This document shows positions 10,763 to 19,700 of a DNA stretch of 64,000 nt, in pieces. The stretch is from contig NZ_JAER01000017.1 in assembly GCF_000519005.1 (NCBI RefSeq), positions 36,296 to 100,295 on the forward strand, given 5' to 3'. Source of the DNA: Nocardioides sp. J54. GTDB taxonomy: Bacteria; Actinomycetota; Actinomycetes; Propionibacteriales; Nocardioidaceae. How positions within the stretch are numbered: the first letter of the stretch is position 1; every line of letters starts with the position of its first letter. A model generated the notes under the pieces. The model did no database searches. It was not told where the DNA came from and worked only from the letters and a program-made list of their open reading frames with translations. Position numbers and translations under genes: made by a program.

Positions 10763-11674
10763 TTACTGCCACGTGGTCGAGCGCCTCGCCACGTCGTAGA
10801 TCGTGTCGACCTGGTCCGGGGTAAGTCGGTGCGGTTGCGACAGCAGGTGGTTGCAGACACGTCGGCGCATCACGACGACGACGGCGCCGTCCTTGGGTTG
10901 AGCGCGGATCCTGAAGCCCTTCTGGGCTCCCATCACCGCGACGATGCCGGTGGCGGTGACCGGAAAGCCGGCTTGCTCGGTGAGAAGTAGCCCTGCCCTC
11001 TGGGCCTCGTGCCGGCTGTTGCGGATGTAGGGCACTCGCTGCCCGTTGACCATGAAGGTGTCACCGCCCACCCAGATCGAGGCGTGGGGATGATGCTTGG
11101 CGTTGATGGTGAAGACCCCGGCTGGACCGACGACCACGTGATCGATGTCCGAGCCGCGTTCGCCGACGCGTATCGCGTGCAGGACCCGCCACGCCGGTCC
11201 GAGGGCGAGGAGCTGCGCGGCGACGGCCTCCTCGCCCTCGGCACCGATCCGCCACGCGCGCTCCTCGGTGCGTGCCCCCACCAGGCGGGAGAGCACGTAC
11301 TTGAAGGGGCCCTGGGCCTCGCGCTCCGCCATCGCACGTTCGCGGGCAGCGGCGCCCGCGCGATTCGCGCTGAGGTCGTGCCAGGCGGGACGGGGAGGGG
11401 GAAGCGGTGCCGGCGGCGTTGGCGGCGGTGGCTCCACCGAGTGGTGGTGGAGGTCGAGTGGGTTCGGTGAGGACGGCGCTGGTGGCGCCGTCGGCGTTCG
11501 CGCCGCCAGGTGGTCAGCGATCGCCCGCTGCAGCAACGGCACGTTCGACAGGTCATCGGAGTGATGACGCCCGGTCTTCACGTCGTAGTAGCCCAGCGCC
11601 GTCCCGCCCGGCGTCTCGGCGTAGAGCCGCTCGTGGCCGTAACGCGCCCACCGGCGCACGATCCACTCGGTCAC
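10763..11674 (-). CDS. NERD-domain protein
   Basis: 303 residues from a GTG at 11674 that has a GAGGAGG site about 10 bases upstream. The N-terminal 40 residues read like a small beta fold (RYGHERLYAET, GYYDVKTGRH). A Pro-rich linker and a charged helix follow. Residues about 150-270 form a nuclease-related (NERD) domain with GAEGEEAVAAQL, GSDIDHVVVGPAGVFTINAK (the Asp...Lys catalytic-like core) and a downstream hydrophobic strand. NERD proteins are predicted nucleic-acid-processing or DNA-binding enzymes. Enzymatic activity has not been shown for this type. It is divergent from the pRiA4b-like gene and beside a tRNA, an accessory-gene setting. Confidence 0.8.
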   Translation of the reverse strand: MTEWIVRRWARYGHERLYAETPGGTALGYYDVKTGRHHSDDLSNVPLLQRAIADHLAARTPTAPPAPSSPNPLDLHHHSVEPPPPTPPAPLPPPRPAWHDLSANRAGAAARERAMAEREAQGPFKYVLSRLVGARTEERAWRIGAEGEEAVAAQLLALGPAWRVLHAIRVGERGSDIDHVVVGPAGVFTINAKHHPHASIWVGGDTFMVNGQRVPYIRNSRHEAQRAGLLLTEQAGFPVTATGIVAVMGAQKGFRIRAQPKDGAVVVVMRRRVCNHLLSQPHRLTPDQVDTIYDVARRSTTWQ

Positions 11675-11784
11675 GTCGGCTCACCTCCTCGCTCACCGAG
11701 GGTCGCACTGGAGCGGCGATGCCGCAGACGAATCCGTAGTCACGTGGGCTGGGTGTCTTAGCTGAACGCCTGCAGCGCCGATGG

Positions 11785-13257
11785 TTGACTGTCGCCGTGG
11801 CCGACGAGACCGACGTCCAGCACCTCGTGAAGCAGCTGATGGCCGGCGCCCGTCCCGAGGAAGGCAAGGCGCTTCTCGATGCCTTGATGCACGGTCAGGT
11901 CACCACCATCTTCGAGAAGCTGAAGCGCGATGAACGGCCCGCGGTGCTGCCCGTCCCGGAGCGTGTGCGCGGGTTCCGTGTCCGGTTGGACCTGCACGGA
12001 GCCAAGCCGCCCGTCTGGCGCCGCCTCGAGCTACCCGGCGACCTGACGCTGCCGCAGGTGCACGTCGCGATCCAGGCCGCGATGGGCTGGTACGACTCCC
12101 ACCTCCACCGTTTCCGTGTGAGCAAGGACCGCCGGTCGCCCTACTTCGCGACCGAGTTCGACCTCGACGAGGGTGACGAGGGGATGCCTGAGGCCGACGT
12201 ACGCCTCGACCAGCTCCTCGCTGCGAAGGGCGACGAGCTCTGGTACGAGTACGACTTCGGTGACGGGTGGGACCACCAGCTGGTCGTCGAGGCGGTCCTG
12301 GATGAATCGCCCGCGACCGTGCGCTGCACCGCTGGGCGGATGGCCTGTCCGCCAGAGGACTGCGGCGGGATCTGGGGCTACGACGAGATCGCAGCCTGGG
12401 TGCGCAGCGGGTACGACGACACCCTCCTGCCGCGGTCGTTCGAGGACGCCGAGCACGGCCGGGACTGGCTGCCCGAGGGGTGGCACCCGGACCACTTCGA
12501 CCTCGGCGAGGTGAACGAGTCGCTGGCGATCGCGACCACAGAACCGGTCGACGTCGGTGGCGAGCTGGCCGAGCTGGCCGACAGGTTGACGCGTCGTGGG
12601 CTCACGGCCCTGCGGGAGGTGCTCGGACGCCCGCTCTCCCACGGCCCCGTCGACCTCAGTGATGCTCAGGCCGCGAGCTCGACCGAGACCTACCGGACCT
12701 TCCTCGACATCATCGGCGACGGCGTCACGCTCACCGCCGCGGGCTACCTGCGGCCGGCCGTGGTCGAGGAGATCGCCACCCGGACCGGCATCGCCGAGTG
12801 GTGGATCGGCAAGGCCAACCGCGAGGACCTGACCCGCCCGGTCGCCGCGATCCGCGACACCGCCCGTGCCCTCGGTCTGGTCAGCGTCCGCAGCGGGCAG
12901 CTCACTCCGACCGCGGCTGCTCGCCGCTGCGCCGGCGACCCGCAGGCGCTGCTCGCCCACATCGTGGGCCGTCTACCGCTCGGCACCAAGGACTTCGATC
13001 GCCAGGCCGGGTGGATGGTCCTGGCGGTCGCAGGCAGCGGGACACCGGTCGAGCACTGGCACGACGAGACTGCGGACCTCCTCTACGACCTGGGATGGAG
13101 CCACGGTCGTGATCGGCTGTCCCCGCCTCCTCCGTGGAGTCCGACCTTCGAGGTGCTCGAGCAGCTGGCCGGCGCCGCCGGCGCTCGGTGGGGCGAGGTC
13201 AAGGGCACCGACCTCGCGGTCGCCGCGGTGGCACGTGCAGCGATCCGGCGGACCTGA
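11785..13257 (+). CDS. Plasmid pRiA4b ORF-3-like protein
   Basis: 490 residues from a TTG at 11785; a GTG at 11797 is an equally possible start, since neither has a clear ribosome site. Residues about 55-230 are the pRiA4b ORF-3-like domain: FRVRLDLHGAKPPVWRRLEL, then LHRFRV, then DELWYEYDFGDGWDHQLVVE. The remaining 250 residues look helical with winged-helix-like segments (TLTAAGYLRPAVVEEIATRT). The family is widespread on plasmids and chromosomes and has no assigned reaction. It converges with the UPF0158 gene, whose stop lies 12 bases away. It may be accessory DNA, but base composition does not stand out. Confidence 0.75.
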   Translation: MTVAVADETDVQHLVKQLMAGARPEEGKALLDALMHGQVTTIFEKLKRDERPAVLPVPERVRGFRVRLDLHGAKPPVWRRLELPGDLTLPQVHVAIQAAMGWYDSHLHRFRVSKDRRSPYFATEFDLDEGDEGMPEADVRLDQLLAAKGDELWYEYDFGDGWDHQLVVEAVLDESPATVRCTAGRMACPPEDCGGIWGYDEIAAWVRSGYDDTLLPRSFEDAEHGRDWLPEGWHPDHFDLGEVNESLAIATTEPVDVGGELAELADRLTRRGLTALREVLGRPLSHGPVDLSDAQAASSTETYRTFLDIIGDGVTLTAAGYLRPAVVEEIATRTGIAEWWIGKANREDLTRPVAAIRDTARALGLVSVRSGQLTPTAAARRCAGDPQALLAHIVGRLPLGTKDFDRQAGWMVLAVAGSGTPVEHWHDETADLLYDLGWSHGRDRLSPPPPWSPTFEVLEQLAGAAGARWGEVKGTDLAVAAVARAAIRRT

Positions 13258-13268
13258 CCGTCGTCGAG

Positions 13269-13742
13269 TCAGGGAAGCTGGGCCTCGGGGTTGTCCCGCC
13301 AGAACCGTTGTGCGTCGTCGTCGTCGACGAGCCCCTCGTCGGCCAGCCAACGCACGGCCCGCACCATCGCGCGGCTGTCGCTGAAGGCACGCCACACCGG
13401 CACCAGGTCGGGATGACGTTGATGGAGCTCGTTCCCGAAGCGCCGGAAGGCGCCCCTGCCCTGGAGCGCGCGGCTCAGCCGCTCACCCGCCCTGCGGTCG
13501 CTGATTCGCTGGGCGAAGTCGACCATGTCCTGGTACCAGACGTACGACGGCAGCGGGTCGATGAGGACCAGGTGGTCCAGCTCGTCGATGTCGACCGGGT
13601 TCTCGCCGTCGACGCCGGTGTCGCTGGTCCAGAGCACGATCTCCCCGCTCTGCGGGTCGATCAACCACCGGTGGTCGTAGTCGGTCTGGTCGGCCAGCGA
13701 TGATGCCAGCTCCTCGAGGTTGATCGCGTCCAGGTCGACCAT
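13269..13742 (-). CDS. UPF0158 family protein
   Basis: 157 residues. The frame remains open far upstream over the egtB antisense strand, but the family sequence begins at MVDLDAINLEELASSLADQT, coded from 13742. The conserved block DYDHRWLIDPQSGEIVLW follows, as does WYQDMVDFAQRI. The family is uncharacterised and cytosolic, with no signal peptide or membrane segment. The C-terminal part (RFWRDNPEAQLP) is conserved in related actinobacterial copies. No ribosome site is evident at the chosen start. It is divergent from egtB across 213 bases. Confidence 0.8.
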   Translation of the reverse strand: MVDLDAINLEELASSLADQTDYDHRWLIDPQSGEIVLWTSDTGVDGENPVDIDELDHLVLIDPLPSYVWYQDMVDFAQRISDRRAGERLSRALQGRGAFRRFGNELHQRHPDLVPVWRAFSDSRAMVRAVRWLADEGLVDDDDAQRFWRDNPEAQLP

Positions 13743-13955
13743 CCGGGCAGCGTAGGCCGGCCGACGCTCGTTCCCCAAGGGGTTGTGGTTGGGGCCTCGC
13801 CTGAGCCTCCGAAGCCCGCGGGGCAAGGGTGTAAGTGGCCGCTTCCACAGCGTGCCGCGGACTTGTCCCTTGCATTGTCGGCGGGCCGCCCTAGGGTCGA
13901 TTCCAGACGTCTTCGGCGACCGCAGGGTGCGGCCGCGGACGGCGAGGAGGCTCCC

Positions 13956-15263
13956 ATGACCGCCACGCAGGACTCCCGGTGGACCGCTGACGCGCTGCTG
14001 GCGCGGTACGACGAGGTCAGGGCGCACACGGAGCGGCTCGCGGAGCCGTTGTCGCCGGAGGACCAGACCGTGCAGTCGATGCCGGACGTGTCGCCGACGA
14101 AGTGGCACCGGGCGCACGTGACGTGGTTCTTCGAGACGTTCGTGCTGGCGGAGAACGAGACCGGCTTCGCGCCGTACCAGGACCGGTACTGGTTCCTCTT
14201 CAACAGCTACTACGAGGCGGTCGGGCCGCGCTACAACCGGGCCGAGCGCGGGGTGATCAGCCGGCCGGGGGCGCACGACGTCGGGCTCTACCGGCGCAAC
14301 GTCGACGACCGGGTGCGTGACCTCGTCGCGCGGCTCGACCAGGGCACGGTCGACAAGCTGGCGGACACGATCGAGCTCGGGTTCCACCACGAGCAGCAGC
14401 ACCAGGAGCTGTTGCTGATGGACATCAAGCACGTGCTCTCGCTCAACCCCCTCCAGCCCGTGTACGCCGGCCGGCCAGTCCCCGAGGCGGAGCCGGACCA
14501 GCTGGGGTGGGTCGACGTGGAGGGTGGCCTGGTCGAGGTCGGCCACCGCGGCGACGGCTTCTCCTTCGACAACGAGCTCCCGCTGCACCAGGCCTGGCTC
14601 GAGCCCTACCGGCTCGCCGACCGGCTGGTCACCAACGGGGAGTGGCTGGAGTTCATGGCCGACGGCGGCTACCGGCGCCCGGAGCTGTGGCTCTCCGACG
14701 GCTGGGCGCAGGTGAAGGCCAACGGCTGGGAGGCGCCGTTCTACTGGACCGAGGTCGACGGCGTGTGGTTCGAGCACACGCTGCACGGCACCTTCCCGGT
14801 CAACCCCGGGCTGCCGGTCAGCCACGTGAGCCACTACGAGGCCGACGCCTTCGCGACCTGGGCGGGCAAGCGGCTGCCGACCGAGGCCGAGTGGGAGCAC
14901 GCGGTGCGCACCGACACCGGCGACCCGGCCGACGTGGCGGACGGGCTGGTCGGCAACCTCGCCGACACCGAGACCTTCCACCCCCGCCCCGCAGGACCGG
15001 CGACCGGTCGGCTGCGCCAGGTCTACGGCGACTGCTGGGAGTGGACCTCGTCGGCGTACCTGCCCTACCCGGGCTTCCACCCCGCGGAGGGGGCGATCGG
15101 GGAGTACAACGGCAAGTTCATGTCCAACCAGATGGTGCTGCGCGGCGGGTGCGCGCTCACCCCGCCCGGCCACGCGCGCGCCAGCTACCGCAACTTCTTC
15201 CCACCCGGCGCGCGCTGGGCGCTCTCCGGGGTGCGCCTGGCCGACGGGGGAGAGCCCCGGTGA
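13956..15263 (+). CDS. egtB: Ergothioneine sulfoxide synthase
   Basis: 435 residues, ATG at 13956 after a strong GAGGAGG. EgtB is a non-heme iron enzyme that joins hercynine with gamma-glutamylcysteine or cysteine, using oxygen, in ergothioneine synthesis. The N-terminal DinB-like domain carries the three iron-binding histidines: His51 (KWHRAHVTWFFE) and the HX3H pair His145/His149 (HHEQQHQELL). The C-terminal half is the formylglycine-generating-enzyme-like domain (GEWLEFMADGGY; GDCWEWTSSAY; GGCALT). The stop overlaps the egtD start by four bases. egtA, egtC and egtE, often part of the set, are not in this window. Confidence 0.95.
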   Translation: MTATQDSRWTADALLARYDEVRAHTERLAEPLSPEDQTVQSMPDVSPTKWHRAHVTWFFETFVLAENETGFAPYQDRYWFLFNSYYEAVGPRYNRAERGVISRPGAHDVGLYRRNVDDRVRDLVARLDQGTVDKLADTIELGFHHEQQHQELLLMDIKHVLSLNPLQPVYAGRPVPEAEPDQLGWVDVEGGLVEVGHRGDGFSFDNELPLHQAWLEPYRLADRLVTNGEWLEFMADGGYRRPELWLSDGWAQVKANGWEAPFYWTEVDGVWFEHTLHGTFPVNPGLPVSHVSHYEADAFATWAGKRLPTEAEWEHAVRTDTGDPADVADGLVGNLADTETFHPRPAGPATGRLRQVYGDCWEWTSSAYLPYPGFHPAEGAIGEYNGKFMSNQMVLRGGCALTPPGHARASYRNFFPPGARWALSGVRLADGGEPR

Positions 15264-16231
15264 GCGAACCGCAGCTCAAGGTCCTGCTCGACCCCGACTG
15301 GGAGACCGGCAGCCTCGTCGACGACGTGCGCCGCGGGCTGCTGAGCCACCCGCGCACCCTCCCGCCCCGCTGGCTGTACGACGACCGCGGGTCCGCGCTG
15401 TTCGACCAGATCACCCGGCTGCCGGAGTACTACCCCTTCCTCGCCGAGCGCTCGATCCTCGAGCAGCACGCCGCCGACATCGCCGCCGCCAGCGGGGCGA
15501 CCACGCTGGTCGAGCTGGGCAGCGGCACCAGCGAGAAGACCCGGCTGCTGCTCGACGCGTTCACCGCGAAGGGCCAGCTCACCCGGTTCACCCCCGTCGA
15601 CGTCTCCGAGGGCACGCTCAGGGAAGCGGCGGCGCGGATCGCGGCGGCGTACCCCGGCGTCGAGGTGGTCGGCCTGGTCGGTGACTTCACCCTCCACCTC
15701 GGTCACCTGCCCAGCGGCGGGCGCCGGATGGTCGCGTTCCTCGGTGGCACGATCGGCAACCTCTACCGCGAGGAGCGCGCGGCGTTCCTCGGCGCGCTCG
15801 CCGACCTGCTCGAGCCGGGCGACTCGTTCCTGCTCGGCACCGACCTGGTCAAGAGCGCCGACCGGCTGATCGCCGCCTACGACGACTCCGCCGGCGTCAC
15901 CGAAGCGTTCATCCGCAACGCGCTGACCGTGGTCAACCGCGAGCTCGGCGCCGACTTCGACCAGTCGGCCTTCTCCTACGTCCCGTTCTGGGACCCGCAC
16001 ATGGAGCGGATGGACCTGCGCCTGCGCGCCGAGGTGCCGCAGCGGGTCCGCCTGCCCGGCGCCGGGCTCGAGCTCGACCTCGCGATGGGGGAGGAGCTCC
16101 GGGTCGAGATCTCCACCAAGTTCCGGCCCGAGCGGCTCGCCGCCGAGCTCGAGGCGGCGGGCCTGGGGGTGGCGCAGGCGTGGACCGACGACGCCGGTGA
16201 CTTCGCGCTCACCCTCGCGACGAAGGGCTGA
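15260..16231 (+). CDS. egtD: L-histidine N-alpha-methyltransferase
   Basis: 323 residues from a GTG overlapping egtB (GTGA). EgtD trimethylates histidine to hercynine with three S-adenosylmethionines, the first committed step of ergothioneine synthesis. It shows the conserved LPPRWLYDDRGSALFDQITRLPEYYPF block, the SAM site LVELGSGTSEKTRLLLDAF, VDVSEGTL, and FLGGTIGNLY. The histidine-binding C-terminal segment includes ELRVEISTKF. The adjacent pair egtB-egtD covers methylation and C-S bond formation. The remaining lyase and peptidase steps must be encoded elsewhere or done by general enzymes. Confidence 0.95.
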   Translation: MSEPQLKVLLDPDWETGSLVDDVRRGLLSHPRTLPPRWLYDDRGSALFDQITRLPEYYPFLAERSILEQHAADIAAASGATTLVELGSGTSEKTRLLLDAFTAKGQLTRFTPVDVSEGTLREAAARIAAAYPGVEVVGLVGDFTLHLGHLPSGGRRMVAFLGGTIGNLYREERAAFLGALADLLEPGDSFLLGTDLVKSADRLIAAYDDSAGVTEAFIRNALTVVNRELGADFDQSAFSYVPFWDPHMERMDLRLRAEVPQRVRLPGAGLELDLAMGEELRVEISTKFRPERLAAELEAAGLGVAQAWTDDAGDFALTLATKG

Positions 16232-16262
16232 TCCCGCGCCGGCTCGTGGCAGACTCAGCGCC

Positions 16263-17246
16263 GTGAAGGGAGCCCGGGCCGGCCGCACGTGGCTGGGAGC
16301 GCTGGTCTGCGCGACGTTGGTGACAGGCCTCGCCGCCTGCAGCGACGACCCGGAGCCGGTCTACCAGGACGACACGGCGCCGCAGGCAGTCGTGCGCGAG
16401 TACGACGCCTCGCTGGAGCCGTCCGCCGCCGTGCTCTCACTGGTGCCGGCCGGCGCCACCTCCCTCACCGTCACCGACTTCGACCAGCTCCGCCTCGTGC
16501 TCGGCTTCGGCTCCCTCGACAGCGCCAGCCCGCCGGAGGAGCGCGAGACCTTCTGGCGCCGCGCCGGGCGGACCGCGACGCTCTCGCTCGGGCTGCTGCG
16601 CGACGTCGACGAGCAGCTGCGGGCCGACTTCGGCTTCAGCCGCGACGACGTCGCCTGGGAGGCGAGCTGGGAGGGCGAGCAGTCCGGCTGGGCGCTCGCG
16701 TTCCACGACTCGGTGCCCATGCGCGCGGTGCAGCGCGCCGTCCGGGCCGGTGTCGGCCCGCTCCGGGGTGCCGTCGTCGATGCCGACCGCCACCTCGTCA
16801 CCTCCGCGCGGCCGCCCGCGGGCGACCAGTCGTGGGGCGCCGTGCCGGAGATGGCGGCGCTGACCGGCCGCGAGGCGATCTCGACCTTCGTCGACCGGTC
16901 CTGCCGCGACTTCGACGACGTCTTCGGCGACGGCATGGAGGCCAGCCTCGCCAAGGCCCCGAAGGCCGCGCTGCGGGCCATCGACGAGCTCGAGGCGTGG
17001 TCCGTCGCCCTCGGCGCCGAGCTCGTCACCGTCCAGCTCGGCCCGGACCGTGGCGACGCCTTCGACCGGGTCCGGCTCGCCGACGTGATGCCGCGGACCG
17101 ACCCGGACTTCGGCACGGTCATGGACCGCGGCGTCGCGGATCCCTCCAGCGGCCGGCTCGGCTACACCCTGCGCGACCCGCGCGGTGCGGCCGAGCTGAC
17201 GAAGGCCCGCCAGCTGCCCTTCGCGGTCTGCCGCTCCCTGGGCTGA
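16263..17246 (+). CDS. Predicted lipoprotein of unknown function
   Basis: 327 residues from a GTG at 16263. A lipoprotein signal peptide is clear: basic KGARAGR, a hydrophobic core, and a LAAC lipobox with Cys near residue 24, so the mature protein is lipid-anchored outside the membrane. The rest is soluble, mixed alpha/beta, with several Trp and paired Cys (DRSCRDFDDVF; FAVCRSLG). I do not recognise a family. It starts 31 bases after egtD on the same strand and may share its transcript, but a role in ergothioneine is not implied by sequence. Confidence 0.75.
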   Translation: MKGARAGRTWLGALVCATLVTGLAACSDDPEPVYQDDTAPQAVVREYDASLEPSAAVLSLVPAGATSLTVTDFDQLRLVLGFGSLDSASPPEERETFWRRAGRTATLSLGLLRDVDEQLRADFGFSRDDVAWEASWEGEQSGWALAFHDSVPMRAVQRAVRAGVGPLRGAVVDADRHLVTSARPPAGDQSWGAVPEMAALTGREAISTFVDRSCRDFDDVFGDGMEASLAKAPKAALRAIDELEAWSVALGAELVTVQLGPDRGDAFDRVRLADVMPRTDPDFGTVMDRGVADPSSGRLGYTLRDPRGAAELTKARQLPFAVCRSLG

Positions 17247-17262
17247 ACTCCGCGAACCCCGG

Positions 17263-17290
17263 GACCGGCTGGTCGGCCGGTCAGCCGGTC
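17263..17290. terminator. Hairpin between convergent genes
   Basis: GACCGGCTG (17263-17271) pairs with CAGCCGGTC (17282-17290). It lies 16 bases after the lipoprotein stop and just overlaps the hydroxylase stop, so it could serve both strands. Confidence 0.45.
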
Positions 17291-18047
17291 AGAGGTCCAG
17301 GTCGTGCAACCGCTGCACGGTCGGCGAGGTCGGCACCGTGCCCGGGTCCGGCGCCGTGCCGAACAACCGGTCGGCCGTCCCCGCCGTGGTGACGGTGAAC
17401 CAGTAGTGCTCGCTCTTGTAGTGGTGCAGCCGGTGGTTGCGCCAGACCTTGCGGTACCACGCCGACCTCGGCCGGTAGTCGCTGTGCAGCAGGTAGTGCG
17501 TCCACTCGTAGCCGGACTTGATCGTGTAGACCGCGACCAGCAGCGTGAACATCGCCGAGGTCGTCGGCATCACCAGCCACGCCAGCGCGGTCCACGCCGG
17601 CGCCAGCCACAGCTGGGCCTGCCAGGGGATGAACACGAGCGGGATCTCGCGCGGGTTCGCGTGGTGCGCGCGGTGCTTGCGCGCCAGCAGCGGGTCCAGG
17701 GTCACCGGTCCGAGCCGGCGCGGCTTCCAGTGCAGGATGAACACGTGGACCACCCACTCCACGACCGGCAGCACCGCGACCAGGCCGAGCGGGACGGCCA
17801 GCTCCCACCACGACCCGGGCCCGGCGAGCACCCGACCGGTGACGGCGGCGGCCAGGCAGGTCCCGAGCAGCCACGGGCTGGGGTGGCGCCAGAACTCGGC
17901 GAGCACCTCGCCCATCGACAGATTCGTACGACGCCCGGCAGCTCGGTCGCCGACGTACTTCCCGTCCAGCTTCCCGTCCAGCTTCCCGGCCAGGCGCGCC
18001 TCGTCCTCCGCCAGGCGGCGGGCGGCGTGCGCCTCGCGGGGGCTCAC
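17289..18047 (-). CDS. Fatty-acid hydroxylase / sterol desaturase superfamily membrane protein
   Basis: 252 residues from a GTG at 18047 overlapping the upstream regulator gene by four bases. The diiron histidine boxes of the superfamily are visible: HVFILHW, HRAHHAN, HYLLHSD, and NHRLHHYKSEHYWF. Four or more hydrophobic segments place the active site at the membrane. Members hydroxylate or desaturate lipid tails or sterol-like substrates using oxygen; the substrate here is unknown. Near the N terminus is a short tandem KLDGKLDGK. Translational coupling to an FCD-type regulator suggests lipid- or acid-responsive control. Confidence 0.85.
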   Translation of the reverse strand: MSPREAHAARRLAEDEARLAGKLDGKLDGKYVGDRAAGRRTNLSMGEVLAEFWRHPSPWLLGTCLAAAVTGRVLAGPGSWWELAVPLGLVAVLPVVEWVVHVFILHWKPRRLGPVTLDPLLARKHRAHHANPREIPLVFIPWQAQLWLAPAWTALAWLVMPTTSAMFTLLVAVYTIKSGYEWTHYLLHSDYRPRSAWYRKVWRNHRLHHYKSEHYWFTVTTAGTADRLFGTAPDPGTVPTSPTVQRLHDLDL

Positions 18048-18778
18048 CGGTCGTTCTCCGCCGCGTCCCCCACCGCGTCAAGGGCCGCCAGCAGCGCCTC
18101 GGCGGTCGGCGCGAGCACGCGGGTCGCGGCGGCCCGGGCGGTGGCGGCGTCGCCGCTGCGGATCGCCGCGGCCAGGAGCCGGTAGGGCTCGACCTGGCCC
18201 ACCTCGGCGGCCAGCACCGCGGAGAGCGCGGGCAGGACCGGCTCGTAGGCGGCGCGCAGGCTGTTGAACATCAGCCGGAAGACGAGGGAGTCGGCGCCGT
18301 CGACGAGCAGGTCCCAGTAGTCCAGGGCCAGCTCCTGCCAGCGCACCGCGTCCTGGGCCGCCTCGAGGTCGGTCACCACGCGGTCGAGATCTGCGGCGAG
18401 GCCGGGCCCGCCGCGCTCGGCGGCCAGGGCGGCGATGCCGGGGCCGACCTCGGCACGGGCCTCCAGGACGCTGCGGGCGACCGCCGCGTCGAGCCGCCCG
18501 CTGCGGACGAGGAGCCGCGGGAGCAGGTCGAGGCCGGCGGCGCGGCGGAAGTCGCGCACGGTGGTCGCCCCGCCGTGCCGCACCTCCACCAGCCCGGTCT
18601 GGGCGATGCGCTGCAGCGCCTCGCGAACGGCCGGTCGGGAGATGCCGAGCACCTCCGCCAGCCGGCGCTCGCTGGGCAGGGGCTCGCCGACGGCGAGCTC
18701 GCCGTCGAGGACGTCGTCGAGCACCTGGTCGAACACCTGGTCGGCCACGGAGCGTCGGGTCACGGGTCGCAGTGCCAT
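18044..18778 (-). CDS. GntR-family (FadR/FCD) transcriptional regulator
   Basis: 244 residues, ATG at 18778. The N-terminal winged helix has QVFDQVLDDVLDGEL, PLPSERRLAEVLGISRPAVREALQRIAQTGL and the RHGG wing. The C-terminal half is the all-helical FCD ligand domain, which in the family binds small organic acids or acyl-CoA, often with a metal. The longer upstream frame lacks the family pattern and is not used. It is translated ahead of the hydroxylase gene with a GTGA overlap, so it likely controls that two-gene operon and may repress itself. The ligand is not predictable. Confidence 0.88.
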   Translation of the reverse strand: MALRPVTRRSVADQVFDQVLDDVLDGELAVGEPLPSERRLAEVLGISRPAVREALQRIAQTGLVEVRHGGATTVRDFRRAAGLDLLPRLLVRSGRLDAAVARSVLEARAEVGPGIAALAAERGGPGLAADLDRVVTDLEAAQDAVRWQELALDYWDLLVDGADSLVFRLMFNSLRAAYEPVLPALSAVLAAEVGQVEPYRLLAAAIRSGDAATARAAATRVLAPTAEALLAALDAVGDAAENDR

Positions 18779-18893
18779 GACGATGACGGTAGGCGGCTCA
18801 GGTCCGGTGGTCAAGTGGTCAGACCAGTCGTGTGAGGCGGGCGACGGCCGGGCCGGCGAGGAGGGCGGCCACGGCCCCTCGTACCCTGAGGAG

Positions 18894-19700
18894 GTGCTGC
18901 GGTGGTGGAGCGTTCGGTTGTGGGGCGCCCACCTCCTCGCCCTCGTGTGCGTCGGGTTCGCCGCCGGGATGGGCGTGTGGCAGTTCGACGCCTGGCAGGA
19001 GCGCCGGGCTGCGGAGCAGGAGGACCTGACCGAGGTCGCCCCGGTCCCGATCACCGACGTCATCGGCCCCGACGACCCGTTCCCGCGCGCTGGCCTGGGC
19101 CGGCCCGTCGAGGTCAGCGGCACCTTCCTCGACGCCGGCACCGTGCTGGTCTCCGGCCGCGACGGCGCCGACGGCGAGGACGGGCGGTGGCTGGTCACCC
19201 CGCTCAGCGTCGGCGAGCCGGACCAGCCCGCCGTGCCCGTCGTGCGCGGGTGGGTGCCCGCGGACGCCTCGCTCGACGACCTCCCCGCGCCGCCGACCGG
19301 CACGGTCGACCTCACCGGCTGGCTGCAGCCGACCGAGGCCGCACGCGGCGGTGACGCCGCGGACGACGAGGCCGACGACCGGGTGGTGCCGAGCCTGCGG
19401 GTCGCCGACCTGGTCCAGCTGCTCGAGGGCCAGGACCTGTACGGCGCCTACGTCGTCGCGCAGGAGCCGCTGGCCGCCGACGCCTCGGCGGGGGTGGCGG
19501 CCGCGACGCTGGACCAGCTGCCGCCGGCGAGCCGGTTCACCGGCCTGCGCAACATCCTCTACGCCATCGAGTGGTGGGTCTTCGCCGCCTTCGCGATCTT
19601 CCTCTGGTGGCGCCATGTGCGCGACGCCACCACCGAGCGGGCAGCGGACGGGCCCGGCGCCGACCCGGCGGACGACGCCGTCGTACCCTCGAAGCCGTGA
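18894..19700 (+). CDS. SURF1 family protein
   Basis: 268 residues from a provisional GTG at 18894. A GAGGAG lies right against it, so a slightly later CTG or TTG is possible. SURF1 proteins aid cytochrome c oxidase assembly. The two membrane helices at the ends are present: WGAHLLALVCVGFAAGMGVWQ, and NILYAIEWWVFAAFAIFLWW near residue 225. The extracytoplasmic domain between them has family blocks GRPVEVSGTFL, RWLVTPLSV, VPVVRGWVP and LTGWLQP. An acidic insert (GGDAADDEADD) is seen before the last helix. The stop overlaps DUF3817. Confidence 0.88.
   Translation: MLRWWSVRLWGAHLLALVCVGFAAGMGVWQFDAWQERRAAEQEDLTEVAPVPITDVIGPDDPFPRAGLGRPVEVSGTFLDAGTVLVSGRDGADGEDGRWLVTPLSVGEPDQPAVPVVRGWVPADASLDDLPAPPTGTVDLTGWLQPTEAARGGDAADDEADDRVVPSLRVADLVQLLEGQDLYGAYVVAQEPLAADASAGVAAATLDQLPPASRFTGLRNILYAIEWWVFAAFAIFLWWRHVRDATTERAADGPGADPADDAVVPSKP

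Noticed and set aside
10368..13742. Integrative element inserted at tRNA-Ala
   Set aside because: No integrase, transposase or duplicated tRNA 3' end could be found, so only a weak suggestion remains.
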